In this document: one piece after another, positions 8,115 through 16,219 of the stretch
How positions within the stretch are numbered: the first letter of the stretch is position 1
How the letters are laid out: each line of letters opens with the position of its first letter
Assembly: GCA_019118845.1 (NCBI GenBank)
Contig: DWYE01000046.1
Location: forward strand, 1-25,405
Length of the DNA: 25,405 nt
Reading direction: 5' to 3'
Source of the DNA: Anaeromassilibacillus stercoravium
GTDB taxonomy: Bacteria > Bacillota > Clostridia > Oscillospirales > Acutalibacteraceae
Notes under the pieces: generated by a model
Told to the model about the DNA's origin: nothing
What the model saw: only the letters and a program-made list of their open reading frames with translations
The model's database searches: none
Program-made: the position numbers and the translations under genes

Positions 8115-8187
8115 AGATGTAGAATTTTGCGTGCCGGCCGTGGCGTCCGGAAAAGCCGGAGGCAGAAAAGGAGACGGAGGTATAGCA

Positions 8188-8262
8188 ATGAAGAGGATTT
8201 CCGTTCGCAAAGGGGCGTTCGTGATTCGCCGGATGGGTGTATCCATGTCCATTTTTGCATAA
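8188..8262 (+). CDS. Putative 24-residue cationic small protein or leader peptide
   Basis: A short ORF, ATG 8188 to TAA 8260-8262, beginning MKRISVRKGAFVIRR and ending in a hydrophobic MSIFA tail. Net charge is about +5 with no acidic residue. GGAGG (8176-8180) lies 7 bp ahead of the ATG, as good as any site in this window. A 17-bp-spaced promoter precedes it, and a terminator stem begins 7 bp after the stop. The whole unit is about 185 nt of RNA. I recognise no family. It could encode a free-standing small protein, or be the leader peptide of an attenuator controlling purE, which starts 58 bp past the terminator and has no clear promoter of its own. Coding status is inferred from these signals. 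Confidence 0.5.
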   Translation: MKRISVRKGAFVIRRMGVSMSIFA

Positions 8263-8269
8263 AAAGATA

Positions 8270-8303
8270 GGCTGCGTCGTTTTGCCGTCGCAGCCTTGTT
8301 TTT
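8270..8303 (+). terminator. Terminator between the 24-codon ORF and purE
   Basis: GGCTGCG (8270-8276) pairs with CGCAGCC (8289-8295) and is followed by TTGTTTTT. It ends the small transcript, or acts as a conditional terminator ahead of purE. Confidence 0.75.
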
Positions 8304-8360
8304 ATGTCTTCCTGCGGATGGAAATCTTCAGACTTTTAAGAAACAGGAGCGTGTAAAAGT

Positions 8361-8864
8361 ATGGCAGTCAAAAAAGTGGCAGTGATTATGGGCAGCGACA
8401 GCGACTTCCCCACGGTTTCCGCAGCAATCAAACGCCTCAAAGCGCTGGAGATCCCGGTGGAGGTACACGTGATGTCCGCGCACAGAACGCCCCATGCGGC
8501 GGCGGAATTTGCACAGAATGCGGTGCAGAACGGCTTTGGTGTAATTATCGCAGCAGCAGGCAAGGCGGCGCATCTGGGCGGTGTGCTGGCGGCCCACACC
8601 ACCCTTCCGGTGATTGGCATCCCGATCAAGTCCTCGACCTTGGACGGTTTGGATGCACTCTTGGCAACCGTACAGATGCCCAGCGGAATCCCGGTGGCGA
8701 CGGTTGCAATCGACGGCGCCGACAATGCAGCGATTCTGGCTGCACAGATGCTGGCCCTCTCGGATGAGACGCTGGCGGCAAAGCTCCTGGAGATGAAGCA
8801 GCAGATGGCGGACGGCGTGGCAAAAAAAGACGCCGCCATCCAGGAAAAAGTGGCGGAACTTTAA
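8361..8864 (+). CDS. purE: N5-carboxyaminoimidazole ribonucleotide mutase PurE (class I)
   Basis: A 167-residue enzyme of de novo purine synthesis that converts N5-CAIR to CAIR (class I, normally partnered with PurK, which is not in this window). GSDSD is at residues 11-15, the active-site SAHRTP at 39-44 (H41), and AAHLGG at 69-74, at normal family length. AGGAG lies 11 bp before the ATG, rather far, so translation initiation may be modest. It is the first gene of a six-gene purine operon; purM follows after 36 bp. No convincing promoter is visible between the preceding terminator and this gene, so regulation through that terminator is conceivable. Confidence 0.97.
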   Translation: MAVKKVAVIMGSDSDFPTVSAAIKRLKALEIPVEVHVMSAHRTPHAAAEFAQNAVQNGFGVIIAAAGKAAHLGGVLAAHTTLPVIGIPIKSSTLDGLDALLATVQMPSGIPVATVAIDGADNAAILAAQMLALSDETLAAKLLEMKQQMADGVAKKDAAIQEKVAEL

Positions 8865-8900
8865 TATTGTGAGACCGGCGTTGCCGGAGAGGAGTAACGT

Positions 8901-9941
8901 ATGAACAAAAACAGCTATAGCGATCGGTATAAAGAGGCGGGCGTGGATGTAACCGCCGGCTACAAAGCGGTAGAATTGATGAAGAGCCATGTGGCGCGTA
9001 CGCAGATCCCCGGCGTTGTCTCCGGGATCGGCGGCTTTGGCGGGCTGTTTCAGCCGAATCTCAGCGGAATGAAAGAGCCGGTGCTCGTGAGCGGTACGGA
9101 CGGCGTGGGCACGAAGCTCAAGATCGCCTTCCTGCTCGATAAGCACGACACCGTCGGCATCGACTGTGTGGCCATGTGTGCGAACGATGTAGTTTGCTGC
9201 GGCGCGAAGCCGCTGTTTTTCCTGGACTATGTGGCTGTGGGGAAGAACGTGCCGGAAAAGGTGGCGGCGATCGTCTCCGGCGTGGCGGAGGGCTGCGTGC
9301 AGTCCGGCTGCGCGTTGATCGGCGGCGAGACCGCGGAAATGCCCGGCTTCTATCCGGTGGACGAATACGACCTGGCGGGCTTCTGCGTGGGCATTGTGGA
9401 CCGGGAAAAGATCGTCGATGGATCGAAGTTGGAGGCGGGAGATGCCTTGATCGGGCTTCCCTCCTCCGGCGTGCACTCCAACGGTTTTTCCCTTGTGCGC
9501 AAGCTCTTTGCAATCGATGAAGAGAATGTCCGGCTCTATGTACCGGAGCTGGGAGGGACGCTCGGCGAGACGCTGCTGACCCCGACGAAGCTCTATGTGA
9601 AGCCGGTGCTTGCGCTGCTGGAGCGCTGCGAGGTCAAGGCGATTTCCCACATCACCGGCGGCGGGTTCTTTGAGAATATCCCGCGCATGCTCAAAAACGG
9701 CCTGACGGCAAAGATCGATACCGCTTCGATCCCGAAGCTCCCGATTTTTGACCTGATGCAGAAGACGGGCGCCATTCCCACCCGCGAGATGTACAACACC
9801 TTCAACATGGGCGTGGGAATGTGCATCGCCGTGGCAAAGGACCGGGTGGATACCGCGTTGGCGGCCCTCAAAGAGGCTGGCACCGATGCGTTCGTCATGG
9901 GCGAGGTGGTCCCCGGTGAGGAGGGCGTCGTCCTATGTTAA
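8901..9941 (+). CDS. purM: Phosphoribosylformylglycinamidine cyclo-ligase PurM (AIR synthetase)
   Basis: A 346-residue ATP-dependent enzyme closing the imidazole ring: FGAM to AIR. It has the typical PurM/PurL fold, with GTDGVGTKLK at residues 65-74, the ATP/Mg region IDCVAMCANDVVCCGAKPLF, GGETAEMPGFY at 141-151, SGVHSNGFSLVR, and the C-terminal HITGGGFFENIPRML. The start ATG 8901 has GAGAGGAG upstream, and a small CCGGC/GCCGG hairpin (8875-8887) precedes it. Its stop overlaps the purN start by 7 bp, implying translational coupling. Confidence 0.98.
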   Translation: MNKNSYSDRYKEAGVDVTAGYKAVELMKSHVARTQIPGVVSGIGGFGGLFQPNLSGMKEPVLVSGTDGVGTKLKIAFLLDKHDTVGIDCVAMCANDVVCCGAKPLFFLDYVAVGKNVPEKVAAIVSGVAEGCVQSGCALIGGETAEMPGFYPVDEYDLAGFCVGIVDREKIVDGSKLEAGDALIGLPSSGVHSNGFSLVRKLFAIDEENVRLYVPELGGTLGETLLTPTKLYVKPVLALLERCEVKAISHITGGGFFENIPRMLKNGLTAKIDTASIPKLPIFDLMQKTGAIPTREMYNTFNMGVGMCIAVAKDRVDTALAALKEAGTDAFVMGEVVPGEEGVVLC

Positions 9942-10561
9942 ACATCGCCGTTCTGGTTTCCGGGGGCGGCACCAACCTACAGGCGCTGATTGACGCCCAA
10001 GCGACCGGGCAGATACAAAATGGTGCCATTTCGCTGGTGATTTCCAGCCGAACGGACGCCTTTGCGCTGGAACGCGCTAAGAAGGCGGGGATTCCCACCC
10101 GTGTATTGCTGCGCAAAGGGTTTGCAGAGCAGGCGGATTATGACGCCGCTCTGCTTGCCCTGCTGAAGGAATTCCAAATTCAGCTGGTTGTGTTGGCGGG
10201 CTTTATGACCATTATCAGCGAGACGGTCATCCGGCAATATGAGAATCAAATCATCAATGTACATCCGGCCCTGATCCCATCTTTCTGCGGGCCGGGATTC
10301 TACGGGCTGCATGTCCATGAAGCGGCCCTGGAAAAGGGCGTCAAGGTGAGCGGCGCGACGGTGCATTTCGTGAATGAAGTGTGCGACGGCGGCCCGATCA
10401 TCTTGCAGAAGGCGGTGGAGGTGCTTCCGGACGATACGCCGGAAACGCTGCAACGCCGGATCATGGAGCAGGCGGAGTGGAAGCTCCTGCCGCGGGCGGT
10501 CGAGCTGTTCTGCGCAGGAAAGATTGTTGTGGAAAACGGCAGGACCAGGATCTTGGATTAA
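9935..10561 (+). CDS. purN: Phosphoribosylglycinamide formyltransferase PurN
   Basis: A 208-residue 10-formyl-tetrahydrofolate-dependent enzyme converting GAR to FGAR. The phosphate-binding SGGGTNL is near residues 9-15. Catalytic N108 and H110 are in NVHPALIPSF and D151 in VCDGGPII, matching the Asn-His-Asp triad of PurN. It uses the folate one-carbon donor, as does the AICAR formyltransferase two genes downstream. The ATG at 9935 overlaps the end of purM (ATGTTAA). Confidence 0.97.
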   Translation: MLNIAVLVSGGGTNLQALIDAQATGQIQNGAISLVISSRTDAFALERAKKAGIPTRVLLRKGFAEQADYDAALLALLKEFQIQLVVLAGFMTIISETVIRQYENQIINVHPALIPSFCGPGFYGLHVHEAALEKGVKVSGATVHFVNEVCDGGPIILQKAVEVLPDDTPETLQRRIMEQAEWKLLPRAVELFCAGKIVVENGRTRILD

Positions 10562-10580
10562 GGGAAAGGACGGAACGAAC

Positions 10581-11291
10581 ATGGTAACGAAGAATTTGGC
10601 GGAGGAGCTGTCCTCCAATTCCTATCCGGGGCGCGGCATTGTGCTGGGCCGCAGCGCGGATGGCAAACATGCAGTGATCGCGTATTTCATTATGGGCCGC
10701 AGCGAAAACAGCCGCAACCGTGTCTTTGTGGAAGATGGAGCAGGGATTAAGACAAAGGCCTTTGATGAAAGCAAAATGGTGGACCCGTCCCTCATCATCT
10801 ATTCGCCCGTCCGCGTTTTGGAAAAGACGACTGTGGTGACGAACGGCGACCAGACGGACACCATCTATGACTTTTTGCAGCAGGGGAAGAGCTTTGAGGA
10901 CGCGCTGCGCACGCGGACGTTTGAGCCGGACGGCCCGAACTTTACCCCGCGCATTTCGGGCGTGGTGGAGCTGGAGACGAATTGCTACAAGCTCTCCATT
11001 TTGAAGAGCGCGGATGGGGATGAATCCTCGACCCGCCGCTATTTCTTTGACTACGATGCGCCGCGCGCTGGCGAGGGCCATTTCATCCATACCTATGAGG
11101 GGGATGGAAACCCGCTGCCGTCTTTTGAGGGCGAGCCGACCCAGGTCAAGCTGGAAGGCGACATCGACGCCTTTACCGCGATGGTATGGAATGCTTTGAA
11201 TGCAGATAATAAAGTATCCCTGTTTACCCGTTACATCGATTTAGCGACAGGGGAGACAGAAACCCGGATCGTGAACAAGAATCAGGAATAG
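10581..11291 (+). CDS. purO: Archaeal-type IMP cyclohydrolase (PurO family)
   Basis: A 236-residue protein of the IMP_cyclohyd (PurO) family, which catalyses the last step, FAICAR to IMP. Family-like segments are the N-terminal SSNSYPGRGIVLGRSADG, YFIMGRSENSRNRVF, the central FTPRISGVV and the C-terminal AFTAMVWNALNADNKVSLF. It is unrelated to the MGS-type cyclohydrolase domain of bifunctional PurH. The frame is open further upstream, but ATG 10581 is chosen: it lies 19 bp after purN with AAAGGA upstream and gives the family length. Its location directly before a formyltransferase that lacks a cyclohydrolase domain supports the role: the two proteins together replace bifunctional PurH. Confidence 0.9.
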   Translation: MVTKNLAEELSSNSYPGRGIVLGRSADGKHAVIAYFIMGRSENSRNRVFVEDGAGIKTKAFDESKMVDPSLIIYSPVRVLEKTTVVTNGDQTDTIYDFLQQGKSFEDALRTRTFEPDGPNFTPRISGVVELETNCYKLSILKSADGDESSTRRYFFDYDAPRAGEGHFIHTYEGDGNPLPSFEGEPTQVKLEGDIDAFTAMVWNALNADNKVSLFTRYIDLATGETETRIVNKNQE

Positions 11292-11303
11292 GAGGAGTAT
11301 AAA

Positions 11304-12482
11304 ATGGCAAACGAACTCTTGTTGAAATATGGGTGCAACCCGAATCAGAAGCCGTCCCGCATTTTTATGAAGGACGGCGGCGAATTGCCGATCGAGGTCC
11401 TCAACGGCAAACCCGGCTATATCAATTTCCTGGATGCGTTCAATAGCTGGCAGTTGGTCAAGGAGCTGAAAGAGGCCACCGGCCTTCCGGCAGCGGCTTC
11501 CTTTAAGCATGTCAGCCCGGCGGGGGCGGCGGTTGGCCTGCCGCTGAGCGATGTGGAAAAGAAGATCTATTTTGTGGACGACCTGGAACTGTCCCCGATT
11601 GCGAGCGCTTATGCACGCGCACGCGGTGCAGACCGCATGTCCTCCTATGGCGACTGGGCGGCGCTGTCCGATGTCTGCGACAAAGAAACCGCGACGCTGT
11701 TGGCCCGCGAGGTATCCGACGGCATCATCGCCCCCGGTTATACCGACGAAGCGCTGGAAATCCTCAAGACGAAGCGCAAAGGCAATTACAATGTGGTGAA
11801 GATTGACCCGGACTACAAGCCTGCTCCGGTGGAGTGCAAGGATGTATACGGTGTCACGTTTGAGCAGGGCCGCAATGAGGTCAAAATCGACGAAGCCATG
11901 CTCTCCAATGTGGTGACGGACAACAAGAATATCCCTGAAGATGCAAAGCGCGACCTGCTGATTTCCCTGATTGCGCTGAAATACACGCAGTCCAACTCCG
12001 TCTGCTACGCAAAGGGCGGCCAGGTGATCGGCGTGGGCGCTGGCCAGCAGTCCCGCATCCATTGCACCCGTTTGGCGGGCAATAAGGCGGACATCTGGTT
12101 CTTGCGCCAGCATCCGAAGGTGCTCGGCCTGAAATTTAAAGAGGGCATCCGCCGTCCGGACCGCGACAACACCATCGACGTCTATATCTCCGATGAATAC
12201 ATGGACGTGCTGGCGGATGGTACTTGGGAGAACCTCTTTGCGGAAAAGCCCGAGCCGCTGACCCGGGAGGAAAAGCGCGCATGGCTGGATACGCTGACCG
12301 GTGTTTCTTTGGGCTCCGATGCGTTCTTCCCGTTCGGGGACAACATCGAACGCGCCCACAAGACGGGTGTGCAGTATATTGCAGAGCCGGGCGGCTCGAT
12401 CCGCGACGACAATGTCATCGAGACCTGCAATAAGTACGGCATTGCAATGGCCTTTACCGGCGCGCGCCTGTTCCACCATTGA
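11304..12482 (+). CDS. purH: Stand-alone AICAR formyltransferase (PurH C-terminal domain only)
   Basis: A 392-residue enzyme that formylates AICAR to FAICAR with 10-formyl-THF. It begins with KYGCNPNQKPSR, the usual start of the AICARFT domain, and lacks the ~200-residue MGS-like cyclohydrolase domain found at the N-terminus of bifunctional PurH. The catalytic Lys-His pair appears in SFKHVSPAGAAVG (K68, H69). The sections GGQVIGVGAGQQSRIHCTR and GSDAFFPFGDNI are typical, and the protein ends in GARLFHH. A strong GGAGGAG precedes the start. It lies 12 bp after purO and 18 bp before purD. The separate-domain form is known in Clostridia. Confidence 0.95.
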   Translation: MANELLLKYGCNPNQKPSRIFMKDGGELPIEVLNGKPGYINFLDAFNSWQLVKELKEATGLPAAASFKHVSPAGAAVGLPLSDVEKKIYFVDDLELSPIASAYARARGADRMSSYGDWAALSDVCDKETATLLAREVSDGIIAPGYTDEALEILKTKRKGNYNVVKIDPDYKPAPVECKDVYGVTFEQGRNEVKIDEAMLSNVVTDNKNIPEDAKRDLLISLIALKYTQSNSVCYAKGGQVIGVGAGQQSRIHCTRLAGNKADIWFLRQHPKVLGLKFKEGIRRPDRDNTIDVYISDEYMDVLADGTWENLFAEKPEPLTREEKRAWLDTLTGVSLGSDAFFPFGDNIERAHKTGVQYIAEPGGSIRDDNVIETCNKYGIAMAFTGARLFHH

Positions 12483-12500
12483 TGCATCGGAGGGGTTAAG

Positions 12501-13769
12501 ATGAAAATTTTGGTCATTGGCGGAGGCGGGCGCGAGCACGCGATTATCCGCAAGCTGAAGGAAAGCCCGAAGGTGGACAAAATCTATTGTGCGCCCGGCA
12601 ATGGCGGCATTTCCAAGGACGCCGAATGTGTGGCCATCTCCGCGATGGATCTGGATGGAGCGGTCGCCTTTGCAAAGGAACAGCAGATCGATTTGGTCTT
12701 TGTCGCACCGGATGATCCACTTGCAGCGGGCATGGTGGACCGCTTTGAGGCGGCGGGCATCCCGGCCTTTGGCCCGAATGCCGCAGCAGCTCAGATCGAG
12801 AGCAGCAAGGTCTTTTCGAAAAATTTGATGAAGAAATACCACATTCCCACTGCACGGTATGAGGTGTTCAGCGATCCCAAGGAGGCGGTCGCTTACATTG
12901 AGAAGAACAACCAGTTTCCGATCGTCGTCAAGGCGGACGGCCTTGCACTGGGCAAGGGGGTACTGATTGCGGCGAACCTGGAAGAGGCGAAGGACGCTGT
13001 CAAAAAGATCATGGAGGACAAGGCGTTCGGCGCATCCGGCAACCAAGTGGTTGTCGAAGAATTCCTCACCGGCCCGGAGGTCTCCGTATTGGCGTTTACA
13101 GACGGCAAATGTGTGAAGCCGATGGTATCCAGCAAGGACCACAAGCGTGCCTTAGACAACGACCAGGGCCTGAATACGGGCGGTATGGGAACGATCAGCC
13201 CGAACCCCCACTACACGGAGGAGATGGCACAGACGTGCATGGAGACCATCTTCCTGCCGACCATCCGCGCGATGCAGGCGGAGGGCCGTCCCTTCAAGGG
13301 ATGCCTGTATTTCGGCCTGATGCTGACGCCGGACGGCCCGAAGGTGATCGAATACAATTCCCGCTTTGGCGACCCGGAGGCCCAGGTGGTGCTTCCGCGA
13401 ATGAAGACCGATCTGGTGGATGTGATGCAGGCGGTCATCGAAGAGCGCTTGGAAGAGCAGCCGGTCGAGTGGTACGACGGGGCAGCGGCCTGTGTGGTGA
13501 TGGCGTCCGGCGGATACCCAGGCTCGTACCCGAAGGGATTGGAGATCACCGGCCTGGATGAGAATGGACAGGTCGATGGCGCGGTGGTCTATCATGCGGG
13601 CACAAAGCTGGAAAATAGGAAATTCTATACAAACGGCGGCCGTGTGTTGGGCATCACAGCAAGGGGAGCAACCTTGGATGAAGCGCTCCAGAAAGCTTAT
13701 GCTGCGGTAGAGAAAATTCATTTTGATGGCGCACATTATCGCCATGATATTGGAAAAATTGTAAAATAA
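12501..13769 (+). CDS. purD: Phosphoribosylamine--glycine ligase PurD (GAR synthetase)
   Basis: A 422-residue ATP-grasp enzyme making GAR from phosphoribosylamine and glycine. The N-terminal domain has ILVIGGGGREHA and APGNGG. The ATP-grasp core has VVKADGLALGKGV and VVEEFLTGPEVSV, with the metal-binding NSRFGDPEAQVVLPR near residue 290. The C-terminal domain is complete, so length is normal. GGAGGGG lies upstream of the ATG. It is the last gene of the purine operon. With purE, purM, purN, purO and purH it covers six steps; purF, purL, purK, purB and purC must be elsewhere. Confidence 0.98.
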   Translation: MKILVIGGGGREHAIIRKLKESPKVDKIYCAPGNGGISKDAECVAISAMDLDGAVAFAKEQQIDLVFVAPDDPLAAGMVDRFEAAGIPAFGPNAAAAQIESSKVFSKNLMKKYHIPTARYEVFSDPKEAVAYIEKNNQFPIVVKADGLALGKGVLIAANLEEAKDAVKKIMEDKAFGASGNQVVVEEFLTGPEVSVLAFTDGKCVKPMVSSKDHKRALDNDQGLNTGGMGTISPNPHYTEEMAQTCMETIFLPTIRAMQAEGRPFKGCLYFGLMLTPDGPKVIEYNSRFGDPEAQVVLPRMKTDLVDVMQAVIEERLEEQPVEWYDGAAACVVMASGGYPGSYPKGLEITGLDENGQVDGAVVYHAGTKLENRKFYTNGGRVLGITARGATLDEALQKAYAAVEKIHFDGAHYRHDIGKIVK

Positions 13770-13775
13770 AGAACC

Positions 13776-13820
13776 AAGCGCCGCCTGTGCAGATTTTTAT
13801 CTGTACAGGCGGCGCTTTTG
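13776..13820 (+). terminator. Terminator of the purine operon
   Basis: An approximately 18-bp stem begins AAGCGCCGCCTGT at 13776-13788 and returns as ACAGGCGGCGCTT at 13805-13817. A TTTT run ends at 13819. It lies just after the purD stop. Confidence 0.92.
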
Positions 13821-13849
13821 TGGATAAGAGTACAGAACTTATGAAAATA

Positions 13850-13896
13850 AAGCACTCCCAACGGGCCGTTTGTGTAACCGCCTGTTAGGAGTGCTT
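13850..13896 (-). terminator. Terminator of the SGNH hydrolase gene (reverse strand)
   Basis: AAGCACTCC (13850-13858) pairs with GGAGTGCTT (13888-13896). Past a single C/A mismatch the stem continues as AACGGGC with GCCTGTT. On the - strand the hairpin is followed by a T-rich TTTATTTTC. It is arranged convergently with the purD terminator. Confidence 0.75.
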
Positions 13897-13962
13897 CGAT
13901 TTATTAAGAATGTAGGAGGAAAAAAGCAAGATAGAAAATTCCTACCCCTCGGCCAGATCGGG

Positions 13963-14694
13963 TCAACCACAGGCCAACGACTGGGCGGAGGGGGAATGTG
14001 CCAGCGCTTTTTCTGGGGATGCCTGCACAAATTGGACGATTTGCTTGGTGATAGCGGCATGGCCTTTCTCGTTAGGATGGATGCCATCCGCACAGAAGCA
14101 GGATTGATAGTGGCACATCTCTAAAAAGTCCGAGGTGATGTCGATCAGCGGGACGTTTTCTTCGTTTGCAACGCGATATACCGCCATATTGTACATTTCG
14201 TGCCAACGGTAGATATGCGCTTCATCGCCCAAAAAACGCAGGATGGCGTCAGAATCCAACCCCTGTGTAATCCACTGGAAATACCGCTCCGCATCAATTG
14301 GGGGCAGGGAAAGCAACACAGGTACGCCGCCATTTTCACGGATTAGCCGGATCATCTCGCGATAAGTGCCAATGAAAGAGTGCAATGGCGTTTTGCTCCG
14401 TTGGGGAGCAGTTGGCGCTTTGGATACCTCAGCCCAATCAAAATCACAGTCGTTTCCGCCAAATTCTAAGACGATATAGTCATAGTCCGGAATCTTGTCC
14501 AGATGCTTCTTTACAAGTTCCAATCCCTTTGTGACCGTACATCCGAATTTTGCATAGTTGGTCACAGAAAGCGAGAAGATATTAGCCAATTGATCGGCAA
14601 AACCATTTTTAAGAAGGCTATATTTCTGTTTGACGTGATCGAAGACAACACCTTTTGCCACCGAATCACCAAATACACAGATCTTATTAGGCAT
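13963..14694 (-). CDS. SGNH/GDSL-family hydrolase
   Basis: A 243-residue esterase/deacylase-type protein. Block I holds the nucleophile (CVFGDSVAKGV, S11). A block-III-like FGGND gives the oxyanion Asn, and the C-terminal DGIHPNEKGH supplies the catalytic Asp and His. No signal peptide is visible, so it is probably cytosolic. I prefer the ATG at 14694 because AGAGGTG precedes it on the - strand; an upstream ATG pair at 14715 is possible. It has its own promoter and terminator, so it is not simply part of the DHHW-MBOAT unit upstream. A role in removing or editing O-acyl groups is suggested by that neighbourhood, but the substrate is unknown. Confidence 0.88.
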   Translation of the reverse strand: MPNKICVFGDSVAKGVVFDHVKQKYSLLKNGFADQLANIFSLSVTNYAKFGCTVTKGLELVKKHLDKIPDYDYIVLEFGGNDCDFDWAEVSKAPTAPQRSKTPLHSFIGTYREMIRLIRENGGVPVLLSLPPIDAERYFQWITQGLDSDAILRFLGDEAHIYRWHEMYNMAVYRVANEENVPLIDITSDFLEMCHYQSCFCADGIHPNEKGHAAITKQIVQFVQASPEKALAHSPSAQSLACG

Positions 14695-14727
14695 AAAAGC
14701 ACCTCTAAACATCATCTAGTTTTTAAT

Positions 14728-14756
14728 ACTATATATCATAATCTAGATAATGTCAA
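14728..14756 (-). promoter_or_regulatory. Promoter of the SGNH hydrolase gene
   Basis: On the - strand a perfect TTGACA (14751-14756) and TATAGT (14728-14733) are spaced by 17 bp. The -10 is flanked by ATCTAG palindromes at 14714-14719 and 14741-14746, which could be an operator. Confidence 0.75.
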
Positions 14757-14846
14757 GTGATTGAAAATAAACTTATTTATATTATTTGCAATTCTAGAGA
14801 TGCTTTTATTTTTTACTCCTCGATCAATGGATATACATGCTGGCCA

Positions 14847-16205
14847 TTATTTTGTAAGGGTGGCCATTTTTCCAACCAGAGAAGAATTCCGGGTAGCGGA
14901 TACGTTGTTCAAGAATAGGACATCTTGCACACCGTTTGTTTTGACAAAGTCCTGGATGTTGCCGTTCCAATAGCGGTAATCAATCACATGGACCGTTTGG
15001 TAGTTGGCTGCTAGGAAGGGGATAAAGGCATTTCCAAACGATTCTTTAATCACCAGGCAGGAGGAACCGTCTGTCAGGTCGGAATTCTGGATGATGGTAT
15101 AAGGATTGTCCCCGCCGATGAAGGTGCTGTATTTGGTGGAGGTTGCCCAGTCGGTCACATCCGAGATCAACGGCCAATTGTATGTGTTGCCGTTTCGGTC
15201 GGTATACTGCATCTTGATATTCCCCGGGGGGACGTAGGCCACCACGGTATCCGGATTCTGTGCCAAGGCGGGATTCTTATTGGTATCGGAATAGAACGCT
15301 CCCAGGAACCCGCTAAACTCCTTTTTCTCGCATTGAGAAAGCTCCAACGGTGTGATTCCCTTTACATCTGCAAACGACCGATAGGCGTAATATGCCCCCA
15401 GCGCGGTCCAGTGATGGTCTGTGCGGAAATAGATATATTCATCCGAATGGGCCTTTAGCGTATCGTAGATCTGTACCGACTGGATGGAAGGGGTAAGGGA
15501 ACCGCTGATATACGCAATGGCGTCCTTTTGTGAAGAGGTATTGAGGCCCTGCCGGAAACTATCCGGCAGCATGATGTCCATGCTGGTGGGGATGACCATG
15601 TCGTAAACTTGTGCTGTGCCCTCAAGGGTTTGCGCGGTATGGTTGAGCATCCCGATATATTGATCGGCTACATCTTTGGAAAAGTTGTAGTATTCATAAC
15701 CGCTGTCCCCAACGATCAGCACGGCTCCAAGGCTCTGCGTGACCTCCCCGGTGACATCTTTTTCTGGGGCCGGCGCTTCCGAAGAAACATCCGGTGCGGA
15801 AGAGGGTTCCTCTGGTGCAGAAGTGCTCTCGGCCGTTTCCGGTGCGGAAGAGGATTCCGGGGAGGAAGACGGCCGCGAAGGCGCGGAGGGAATGGCATCG
15901 CCCTCTTCCACATCCCCGCTCACCTGTACCGGATGAAGCCCGTATAGCTGTCTTAGATAGCTGTTGCCGGTGATGAATGTATCGCGAAAAGGGAAAGTAT
16001 CGGAGAACCAAAGGTCGATTTGATCGAAGTAGCTGCCGTCGAAGAGCGCCTGGAGGCTAAAAGAGGGGAATTTGGTCAGTTCCCGCTTTTCGAACTCCGA
16101 ATAGGTTGGGCGCAAGGGGATGATCCATGAGGTCACGGTCAATAGGCCCAAGGATAGGAAAAAAAGCAAAATTTTCCTAGAGTGGAAGGAAAGATTCTTT
16201 TTCAT
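14847..16205 (-). CDS. DHHW-family (AlgJ/AlgX-like) extracytoplasmic acetylation protein
   Basis: A 452-residue protein with an N-terminal membrane anchor (residues about 10-30), so mostly outside the cell. A low-complexity linker rich in Ser, Pro, Ala and Glu spans about 103-150 and is built from short repeated DNA. The catalytic-like portion follows: RTDHHWTALGAYYAY with the DHHW motif at 263-266, and IKESFGNAFIPFL, matching the SGNH-like serine segment of AlgJ/DHHW proteins. These proteins pass acyl groups delivered by an MBOAT partner to surface polymers. The gene lies 14 bp after the MBOAT gene with AAGGGGAGG before its start, so they are one operon. The polymer acetylated is unknown. 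Confidence 0.88.
   Translation of the reverse strand: MKKNLSFHSRKILLFFLSLGLLTVTSWIIPLRPTYSEFEKRELTKFPSFSLQALFDGSYFDQIDLWFSDTFPFRDTFITGNSYLRQLYGLHPVQVSGDVEEGDAIPSAPSRPSSSPESSSAPETAESTSAPEEPSSAPDVSSEAPAPEKDVTGEVTQSLGAVLIVGDSGYEYYNFSKDVADQYIGMLNHTAQTLEGTAQVYDMVIPTSMDIMLPDSFRQGLNTSSQKDAIAYISGSLTPSIQSVQIYDTLKAHSDEYIYFRTDHHWTALGAYYAYRSFADVKGITPLELSQCEKKEFSGFLGAFYSDTNKNPALAQNPDTVVAYVPPGNIKMQYTDRNGNTYNWPLISDVTDWATSTKYSTFIGGDNPYTIIQNSDLTDGSSCLVIKESFGNAFIPFLAANYQTVHVIDYRYWNGNIQDFVKTNGVQDVLFLNNVSATRNSSLVGKMATLTK
15790..15853. repeat. 16-bp direct repeat inside the Ser/Pro-rich linker of the DHHW gene
   Basis: TCCGGTGCGGAAGAGG occurs exactly at 15790-15805 and 15838-15853. The 48-bp offset equals 16 codons, so the frame is kept. 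A partly matching copy lies between them. The linker probably grew or shrinks by slippage or recombination. Confidence 0.75.
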
Positions 16206-16219
16206 GAATATACCTCCCC

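Noticed and set aside
8021..8116. 31-codon ORF (ATG 8021) just after the SPFH gene
   Set aside because: No SD precedes it, and its 3' end runs through the promoter of the 24-codon ORF.
8304..8360. Purine riboswitch or PurR box upstream of purE
   Set aside because: The 57-bp interval and preceding leader show no purine-aptamer or PRPP-aptamer signature that I can recognise.
10374..10580. N-terminal extension of the IMP cyclohydrolase frame into purN
   Set aside because: It overlaps purN coding sequence in another frame and is composed of out-of-frame Arg/Ser-rich sequence. The SD-supported ATG 10581 gives the family length.
14841..14880. TGGCCATT repeated at the 3' end of the DHHW gene
   Set aside because: It is a short palindromic octamer occurring twice. 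It gives no clear stem with a T run, so I do not call a terminator or repeat element.
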